Assembly: GCA_003550305.1 (NCBI GenBank) | Contig: QKYT01000946.1 | Coordinates: 15,096-28,508 of the forward strand | Direction of reading: 5' to 3' | Length of the DNA stretch: 13,413 nt | Source of the DNA: Glomus cerebriforme | Taxonomy: Eukaryota; Glomeromycota; Glomeromycetes; Glomerales; Glomeraceae | Shown here: in pieces, positions 1 through 7,181 of the stretch | Numbering within the stretch: the stretch's first letter is position 1 | How the letters are laid out: every line of letters starts with the position of its first letter | Notes under the pieces: generated by a model | What the model saw: the letters and a program-made list of their open reading frames with translations, nothing else | Databases searched by the model: none | Told to the model about the DNA's origin: nothing | Program-made: the position numbers and the translations under genes

Positions 1-76
1 ATAAATAAATTAGCCAATAAACCTAATATTTTTCAATTATGTGATTATGATTTTAATGAAAAAAAAATTTATTATA

Positions 77-117
77 CAGTTAGCAGGTCTCTATATAATC
101 ACCTTCTATATAATCAC
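77..117 (+). repeat. Degenerate transposon-terminus-like repeat
   Basis: After a TA dinucleotide the sequence begins CAGTTAGCAGG and then carries TCTATATAATCAC twice in direct orientation (90-102 and 105-117), a 15-bp period. A CAGT start next to TA with short internal direct repeats of a CTATATAA-type motif is the layout of some Tc1/mariner-pogo terminal repeats; that assignment is inference. No matching inverted copy was found in the window, so this would be a solo or eroded end. Confidence 0.35.
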
Positions 118-485
118 ATTTTTTTATAAACATCTATTTTTATATAAATGATTTAAAGTTAATTAAAAAATCCTTTTTTAATCATATATATATTATAATC
201 ATTATCATCAAAAATAATTGTAATATATATATAAGTTTTGTTAATATAAAAATCCCTTTATAATTATATAATTTCTGATTGATCATAAATTTTCAATAAT
301 TATTTAATTTCGTATAGTATTTACTTTTAGTAAAAAATTTTTACAAACTATTTTACAATAAAATTTTATAATTTATATATAAATTGTTAATTTAAAAATA
401 ATTATTTTTTAATTTATATATCTTTCTTTATAAAATTATCTTATTTTATTTTTAATATAATAGTAAATATAATAAAAGTTTACTT

Positions 486-630
486 CTATTATATAATCAC
501 ATTTCTATATAATTACCAATTTTTGATATAACAGTCCTAGTAATTATAGAAAAGTATGATTGTAATTTATTTTTTAAATTTACAAAGCTAAACATAATTA
601 AATAAACCTCTATTATAAATAATTACAAAC
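486..630 (+). repeat. Further degenerate copies of the CTATATAATCAC repeat
   Basis: The motif of the 77-117 block recurs in the same orientation. TATATAATCAC is at 490-500, TCTATATAATTACC at 504-517, and a weaker form (CCTCTATTATAAATAATTAC) starts near 607. All copies point the same way, which fits repeated insertion and decay of related elements or a low-order tandem array rather than the two ends of one element. Between 118 and 485 there is only AT-rich sequence with no gene. Confidence 0.3.
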
Positions 631-691
631 TTAATATCTAGATATATATTATATTTATGTCAAAAATAAATTAAATTATAATAAATAATAA

Positions 692-963
692 AATGTTAAT
701 TAGGATTTCTCAAACTCAATCAAATCAAATATAAAGCCAATTTGAATTTGTCAAATCAAATCAAATTTGAATTAAATTTGAATTAAATTTGAATTAATTA
801 TTAAATATTTGTTAAATTAATCAATCAAATTAAAGAATTTTTGAATCAAATTAAATCAAATTTAAATCAAATCAAAAAAAAAGCTAAATTGAATTTGCAA
901 ATTCAAATTAAATTCAAATCAAATGTCAAATATCAAATCAAATTGCATATCCCTAATGTTAAT
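692..963. mobile_element. Short non-autonomous element with 9-bp target duplication
   Basis: The 9-mer AATGTTAAT occurs exactly at 692-700 and 955-963 and brackets a block (701-954, 254 bp) whose composition differs sharply from its flanks. The block is made of CAAAT, TTTGAATT and AATTCAAATT words. It contains three tandem copies of an 11-bp unit AAATTTGAATT (763-795) and an 18-bp palindrome (889-906, centre TTTGCAAA). It starts TAGGATTTCT, and the reverse complement of its end starts AGGGATATGC, a weak terminal inverted repeat. The two halves are roughly inverted copies of each other. This is MITE-like. A 9-bp duplication fits Mutator-type better than Tc1/mariner (TA), but no transposase family can be named from the sequence alone. 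Confidence 0.5.
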
Positions 964-1165
964 ATTTTAATATAATGTAATAAAAAAATCAATAAAAAAT
1001 TCTAAAACAAAAAATAAAATAATAATGATAAATTTTGAAATTTTTAAAAAATTATAATAAATATATTTTAAAAGTTATTTTAATCAATAAAAGTTTACTT
1101 ACTTATAATATAATTATTTGTAATCATTATAATCATGAATAATCACAAAATGTAATTACAGAAAT

Positions 1166-1273
1166 CATATCTGCCAATTTGTGGAATTGTATGTGATATT
1201 TTAATAATGTTTGATGGAGAATTTTTCTATCAAAACTATTACAGTATATGCATTATGCAGATTGGCGAATATG
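1166..1273. repeat. Foldback element of about 108 bp
   Basis: The outer arms 1166-1181 (CATATCTGCCAATTTG) and 1258-1273 (CAGATTGGCGAATATG) are inverted copies matching at about 13 of 16 positions. A second inverted pair lies inside (about 1202-1240: GTTTGATGGAGAA against TTTTTCTATCAAAAC). The whole unit could fold into one long imperfect hairpin. It looks like a small MITE or the source of a hairpin transcript. No clear target duplication was found, so the ends are uncertain. The stretches 964-1165 and 1274-1490 around it show no gene. Confidence 0.45.
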
Positions 1274-1603
1274 TAATATATTATAAGTTATAAAAAAGTA
1301 TATAAAAGGACATTTTATAAAATCTTTAGCTTCTGTTCTTTATATAAATAAGAAAAAAATTATATTTTAAAAAAGAAAAAAAAATTTTTTACATATTATT
1401 ATTTGTTATGTTACTTAAAAATAAAAGTAAAATTAAAAATTTAATTTTAATAATTTCATGCAGATCAATTTTTATTTTATTCTAATTTTTTTTAAAGAAA
1501 TGCAATTGTAACACAAGTTCAGGTTATTCTTTTAAAGGTTAATTTTTTATAAATTATTAAATTATTTGTAAATATTTAATTATACTAATAAATATAAAAT
1601 TAG

Positions 1604-3968
1604 ATTTCAATTGGAAAAATACTTCTAACTGCAATTGCTATTTTACCTACAAAAAGGTGATGAATCTGCTGAACAGATTTCTAATAATCTTCAAACTGTA
1701 TTAGATTTTGCATATCAAAGTGGTATCAATATTCTTAATATGGGAGCTGATGGAGTATGATCTGAATTTAATGCTCAAACACAAATTATAAATTTCACAT
1801 CAACATATTATATATTTAATGATCCATTTTATAATATATATTTAAAAGTACCAATCATAAATAGAAGGCCATTAGTTTATGTTCAAAATATGAAACACAC
1901 AAAAAAAACAGTAAGGAATCAATTATTTACTGATGTACGGCTTCTTTCATTAGGAATAAATACAGCTTGATATGATCAATTATTTTAACTAGCACATCAA
2001 AACATTTTATTAAAGCGTGATGTTCTTAATGTTAACAAACAAAATGATAGAGCTATATATAGAGTGTTTTATTCTAAAACTTTAAAACAAATTATTGAAT
2101 TTAAAAATGTTCCTTCTAATATGATTGGACTCTTTGTTTACTTATTTATTCTTGGTAAGTTATTTATTTTTGAAAAAGAAATTATTTAATAACCACTAAT
2201 TTATATATTTATTTTATTATTTAACAAATAGGAGAACTATATGATGCATATCTTAACTGAGAAATTGATCATAAAGCAAGAATTAGAATGGTCATGTGTG
2301 CATTTTTTTTCTTAAAATTTGAAAGGATTACATTAAGTGTTATGATATAACTCATTTATCAAAAAGGTACAATATGTAATGTAGTATTATTTTTATTCAA
2401 AGTTTTGAAATCTTTATTAGTATAGCTGAATTTTTAATAATGCTCATTTTGGTTTATCAGGATTATTATTCTAAATATCCTTTATTTTTATAGGAACATG
2501 AAACTGAGACACTTGAACATATTTTTGGTATATCACGTCAAGTAATAGCAGATTTTAACTTTTATGAATTTTATAAAATTCAAAAACATGTTATGTATCG
2601 AGATAAAATATCGTGTACTGGATTAATTGATATATCAAGAAATCGGACATCAGAAAAAAAGGGAGAATTTTATTACCTTAATTAAAACAATAATTTAATA
2701 ATAATTTATACTTTTTAAATATTATTAGAATATGTATTTGATATTAATGGAACTTCTTTTCCTCACAAAATTATTGAATGTTTACGCACTTGACTATCTG
2801 AAGAAGATATTAAAAAGCAATTCATTTTGGATTTAATGAAGCAATGGAATTGGCAAACTATCTTGAAATTAACAATCATACTGGATCTTCAATTCAACAA
2901 CTTGTTACTCATGTGGGATTTTCTTCAGATGACACTAATACTTTGGAAATAATCAATGAAATTAATGATAAAGATAATCAAAACAAAATTTTAACTGGTA
3001 TAAAATTAATTTATTAATTCAAAACTTTATTATATCATTAGAACAAGATGAATTAGAATCTGAAAATACTGGATCGGCTATTATTAGATGAATCTGATGA
3101 TAATAATGAAGATGAAAATGAACTGACAAATTCCTTAATACCAAATTTTTCTGATTTGCAATATATTCTTAATCAGAAACCAATACCTCAAAGGTAATTT
3201 GAAAATTTTGATACATTCTTTACACCTGAGGGATTTTTGCGTTCTGAGATCTTAATTAATACTCAAAAAATGCATGATGCCTTTTCAAGACATTCAAAAA
3301 AAATTATAATAATCAAATTGGCATAACTGGTTCATTTAATCCTAATAATGTCAACCGATTAATTACCAAATTTACAAATAATTCTATTCAGGAAATTCGT
3401 GTAACTAGACGAAAAGATCGTTGGGAAGGACGTAAAAGGCTTGCAACTATTCCTATAGCTGCAGGAATTAATGTGAATATTTATTATTAAATATATTTTT
3501 TTATAATTATCTTAATTATTTTTAATTTATTTACATTTTTTTTTTTGTGAAGTACATAACATTATCGATGCAAATATTTCTAGTATTCATCCTTTAACCT
3601 TAAATGGGTATTTGATTATTTACTCAGACAAAATACTTTGCATAGCTCAAGTTATTTCAATGTATAAAAAGCGAGGTGAACGACATGCTTGGGTAAACAA
3701 AGATGTTGAATTCTTGGATCACTTATCTTATCTTTCGACTAATATTTATTTGAATGTTTATAGTAATCTTTGGACAAATACATGTGCAGCAGGAGGGAAA
3801 TTAGTTGGTCATATTTCAGCTAAAGAAGTTTTATATTATTTTAATTTACCTCCTTTTATTAGTTCTCAAGATTCATTTTTTACTTTAACAGTAGAGGCTT
3901 TGGAAGTTTTTCAGCATTTTAAAACACCTGAGATGATATCATATCTTACAAAGATTTTTCCTAAATAA
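1604..3968 (+). pseudogene. Decayed multi-exon gene of an unnamed, possibly transposon-derived family
   Basis: Coherent protein-like stretches run in order along the plus strand but are broken everywhere. In-frame stops lie at 1626, 1758, 1968, 1986, 2258, 2491, 2791 and 3195. Reading frame is lost between about 2345 and 2401, near 2815-2825, near 3070-3085 and near 3285-3308. Intron-like gaps survive at 2155-2231 and 2998-3041; a further one probably precedes 1604 (acceptor AG at 1602-1603), with a possible earlier exon near 1495-1537 (KKCNCNTSSGYSFK). Segments include INILNMGADG (about 1725), KHTKKTVRNQLFTDVRLLSLG in part (about 1890-1945), MIGLFVYLFILGELYDAYLN (spanning the 2155 intron), LEHIFGISRQVIADFNFYEF (from 2512), and a longer open last part (3552-3968: YSDKILCIAQVISMY, ending KIFPK). 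The order K-H-x-x-K-x-x-R-N, a helical hydrophobic stretch, then L-E-x-x-F-G-x-x-R recalls P-element/THAP9-like RNase H-fold transposases. That is resemblance only, and an Asn sits where such a family would carry the Asp. I do not recognise the family securely. It lies tail-to-tail with the next pseudogene. Confidence 0.7.
2155..2231 (+). other. Retained intron in the first pseudogene (77 bp)
   Basis: The donor GTAAGT follows a codon ending in G at 2154, and the acceptor AATAG ends at 2231. Joining the flanks gives an uninterrupted reading (YLFILGELYDAYLN) in one frame, so this is a true ancestral intron. A second, shorter gap with GTATAA and TCATTAG ends (2998-3041, 44 bp) joins KILTG or KILTE-type text in the same way, but it is unusually short and may have lost sequence. 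Confidence 0.6.
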
Positions 3969-5313
3969 TATTGTATCATATAAAGATTTAATTTTTTTGC
4001 TAAATTTGACTTGAAATTTGTAATAAATCACTCATTCTATTATAAATATGTTACAGTATTTTTATGGTTCGAATATTTTTAATTGTTTTATACTTACCGC
4101 CGTTTTGGTTTGCATAATTAATAAAATCATGTGGTTCGCAGTCATATGATTTTTTCAAATTTTGGCGGTAACCTCTATTATAAGTTTTCCAGGTCCTGAT
4201 CTTTATAGAAAATAGCAATTGACCAACCGGCACGCCACAGCCTCGTAGCTTGAACCCTTAATCCAAGATGTAAGATTCCGAATACTTGGAATTTGTACAC
4301 TCCTTCTTTTTCGTAATTCACATCCCTGATAATATCGGCTAGCATATCGCGAAGTGTCTTTGACATCTTGAACTTTTCGAGGAGGTACTTCCGATCTGAA
4401 ACTCCCATGAACGATCTTGCTGACTCGATTGCCCCTATTTCAAGAAGCCTGTCAATAATATATATTATTCCATCGATTTTTTGGCCGGTTAATTTCCGTT
4501 CATCAGTTAACCGGCCACGATTTTTCTTAGCAGAAGCCAACGATGGCACATCAGTCCTATAAATATGATAAAAATTGTGTTAATTGATACCTAGTGATGT
4601 GATTGTATCAGTGGAAGGATAGTAAAAGATCTCTTTATGTCAGTTCCTAACCGCATATCTCTCATACAAAAATCTATGCAACTCCCGAAAAGAGCAACTG
4701 TGAACCAGTCTTCGTAATGACTCCGTGCTAAGGGATAGGTATAAATTTGTAAGTGTTCTTACTGACGTTTGGATCCACTTCATATCATAATGTTGTTGGG
4801 CGTCATATGCTACATCATCTTGAAGGTACGATGTCATCACAATCTTGCGCAATTCTCCTAAAGTCTTCTTGGCATATTTCGACAATATGGGTAGGAATAA
4901 CAGGAAGTCCAAACCGATCTTCTGTTAGCTCCTACCATTCCGTTTCAGTAAATAATGATTTAATTGCCGCGTCATCACAATCTATAACGTATGAGTGAGC
5001 ATGGCTGATAGAATCTCAGTCCATGTTTCTACAAAAATCAAAGAGGACATCTACTATTTTTCTTGTGCTTAAACGCATTTTTGAAGAATCAGGAATGGAC
5101 ATGTGTGCCTCATGAAAGGCCGTCTTGTTGATTTTTGGTCTCATCATTTAGTTCCGACTCAGGTTCCTCGCTAGTAACTATTGCAGAGAATTCACCGAGT
5201 TTATTAGCTGATCTTCAGCTTGACTTTACTTTATAAACCTTATACCTCTTCAACGTCTTCAACGCATTGACGTTTTCTCCGATCTGAGATACATCACATT
5301 GCAACAATTCTGG

Positions 5314-5394
5314 CTGATATATTCAGAGAATATGTATATAGAAAGTATGCACGAATTTATGGTCTCCTAACTTAAAACCACTAATATTATTTAC
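5314..5394 (-). other. Retained intron in the second pseudogene (81 bp)
   Basis: On the minus strand the donor GTAAAT begins at 5394 and the acceptor TATCAG ends at 5314; coding-like text flanks both sides (IQDEEKEILR before, PELLQCDVSQ after). The phases do not join cleanly, which fits small indels in a dead gene. The 300-bp gap 5526-5837 is probably a further, longer intron holding a poly-A tract (poly-T on the plus strand near 5527-5542). Confidence 0.5.
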
Positions 5395-5708
5395 CTCCGG
5401 AGGATTTCTTTTTCTTCGTCTTGTATTGGTAATATAGTCCCATCAGTTAATAACTCTTGTATGTTTCTCTTTCCAGAAGCACCTAGCAGTTTGAGACTGC
5501 CATCAAGATGTAATTCCTTAACTGAATTTTTTTTTTTTTTTTACAGGGAAGTTAAGCTCCTTTTCACGCATAATTTCGTTCCAATATAATTTTAATCCAC
5601 CGTTTTACACTCAGCTTTAACCTTTTGCAGATGTAGAGGAGTAAAGATGTGAGTAATTGTAAAGTGTGAGTGATAAAAAACATTATAGACAAAGCAATAG
5701 GGAAGCTC

Positions 5709-5785
5709 AGCACGTTGAGCCTTCAGGAACGCTATCCCATAACTTGCCCAGCACGTTGACCAGATACTTCTTGAAAGCACGTTGA
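5709..5785 (+). repeat. Three copies of AGCACGTTGA
   Basis: The 10-mer AGCACGTTGA occurs at 5709-5718, 5750-5759 and 5776-5785, all in the same orientation and spaced 41 and 26 bp apart; the last two extend to AGCACGTTGACCA. They lie inside the probable intron of the minus-strand pseudogene. This could be a short eroded tandem repeat or a cluster of binding sites; nothing else supports a function. Confidence 0.4.
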
Positions 5786-6026
5786 CCATTAAGAAGCGCA
5801 ATTATGCAAAATTAAAGATAAATAGGAAAAAACCAACTTTCTTTTTTATTTCTTCAAACTTGTCTGGAACATGAGTTTGAACGGCTCTTATAAAACGATT
5901 TGACCAAGCACTATCTAGACCACTCCAATCTTCAGTAAAAAATTACGATAAGTGCAAAAGTTTAGGATCTGAATAACCGATTATCAAGCGATTGTGCACG
6001 TGACTTACACTTCCCTTATCAGACAT

Positions 6027-7181
6027 GTAGATCATTCGTTTTATGTAACATGAAATTTGTGTAACCATACTCGAATACTTGACTCAAAATAACTGCGTGT
6101 ACCTTTAGTTTTACGAAGCCGAAATTAGTTCATACTTCATACATACAATAGCATTTTATTCTTCGTAATTCGTATGCGAACAAATCAATAGTTCTCTTGT
6201 GTAAATGTAAAAAAAAAATAACGTATTAAAATAATGACTAACAAAACCAATAAAATCATTGAATTTTACTACTATTTGTTATACGAAAGTAATGATATTA
6301 CAGCTAAAGCCTTAAAGTATTACTAATGCATGATTATTTATTAGTTTATGGGAAATCTCGTGACGAGACTCTTTTGTAATCAAAGTCAGGTGCAAAAAAT
6401 AGTAATGATTGGTTTGACAGAAACAATGCAAATATATTAAATACATCGTTTTATAACAAATTTGTATACAAAATAAAAATTACGAATCGCAACTGAAGAT
6501 TTCACACAGGAGTATATTAATTATATTTATCAGTTTAATCATTCAAACTAATAGTTTCACATTATTTCATAGTAAAAGAAATTATTTATCAGATTAAAAA
6601 AAGATAATAATTTTTTTTATTTGGGTTATCATTTTGAATTAATTGCTTTTTTTTTTTTTTTAAAAACAATAGTACCAAAAAATCAATGAAAAAAAAGATG
6701 CGAAAAAAAATCTAAATAAAATATGTACAAGAAAAGAATGAAAAATTATTTAACAAAGAAATGAATAAATAAGAATCTACAAAGTATTAATAAAACGCGA
6801 ACGTATTAAAAGAAGGGTATAATAATAATATAATAATAATATTAACATATTATTTTCTCGTAGAATCGCAATATTAATACTATGTAGTAACTCCAAAGAA
6901 AGACAAATAGTTTAAAAGAATGAAAAGAAAAGTCTATTAAAATCAATTCCCATAATTATATTCCCAAATTAATAAATTTATTTTTTTTTTCAATGATTTA
7001 AAGGTACTGGAAAAAAATAATATACATACTTTTGATTTTTAATATAAACAGATTTAATTGTCTTTTGTTTGATATGATATTTCCATATATGGAGATTATG
7101 CAATTATTCAAAAAAAAAAAAGAAAAGAAAATTTTGACTTTTAGTTTGCCAAATTTATAAACCAATCAATGTTCCCATCAG
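6027..7181. other. Spacer between the cyclin gene and the second pseudogene
   Basis: No coding region was found on either strand. The stretch is AT-rich with long A and T runs (for example 6645-6661, 6979-6990, 7110-7120) and TAA-type simple repeats (6820-6842). It contains the 3' flank of the cyclin gene; a TTTATAAAT just past the stop (7152-7160) could act in 3' end formation. A 13-bp odd-centred palindrome, TCTCGTGACGAGA, stands at 6356-6368, about 330 bp upstream of the dead ATG at 6026. Confidence 0.5.

Larger units (their letters stand above)
4178..6026 (-). pseudogene. Decayed multi-exon gene of a second, unidentified family
   Basis: Reading down the minus strand from ATG at 6026, exon A (6026-5838) gives MSDKGSVSHVHNRL, then a TAA at 5945-5943, then TEDWSGLDSAWSNRFIRAVQ. 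A short fragment near 5604-5546 reads KLYWNEIMREKELNFP. Exon C (5521-5395) reads LHLDGSLKLLGASGKRNIQ and ends at a GTAAAT donor. Exon D (5313 to about 5110) reads PELLQCDVSQIGENVNALK, with a TGA at 5217-5215. A frameshift near 5110-5160 leads into exon E (to 4640), with TGA at 5018-5016 and TAG at 4934-4932; it reads SYVIDCDDAAIKSLF, then LGELRKIVMTSYLQDDVAYD and QQHYDMKWIQTSVRTL. Exon F (4556-4178) stays open to a stop at 4178 and reads RKLTGQKIDGIIYIIDRLLE, then GAIESARSFMGVSD. Four premature stops and at least one frameshift make it non-functional as a whole. The G-x-K-x-D and E-x-G-x-x-E spacing in exon F is compatible with a PD-(D/E)XK nuclease-like fold, but only as a guess. Multi-copy relatives in the same genome are expected. 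Confidence 0.65.

Noticed and set aside
700..955. Possible CRISPR-like or centromeric satellite array because of repeated CAAAT words.
   Set aside because: There is no constant repeat with unique spacers, and the block is a single 254-bp unit with flanking duplications.
1758..2793. Several in-frame TGA codons in the first decayed gene, possibly read as tryptophan.
   Set aside because: TAA and TAG stops and frameshifts break the same reading, and the cyclin gene in the same window uses the standard code with ordinary TGG for Trp.
4065..4075. GGTTCGAAT resembling a tRNA B box.
   Set aside because: No CC follows, there is no A box at the right distance and no cloverleaf can be drawn.
4368..4998. 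Plus-strand readings opposite exons E and F of the second pseudogene.
   Set aside because: They are antisense shadows; the minus-strand text is the coherent one.
5592..5801. 69-codon minus-strand reading.
   Set aside because: It falls in the probable intron of the second pseudogene, does not continue the coding text on either side and covers the AGCACGTTGA repeats.
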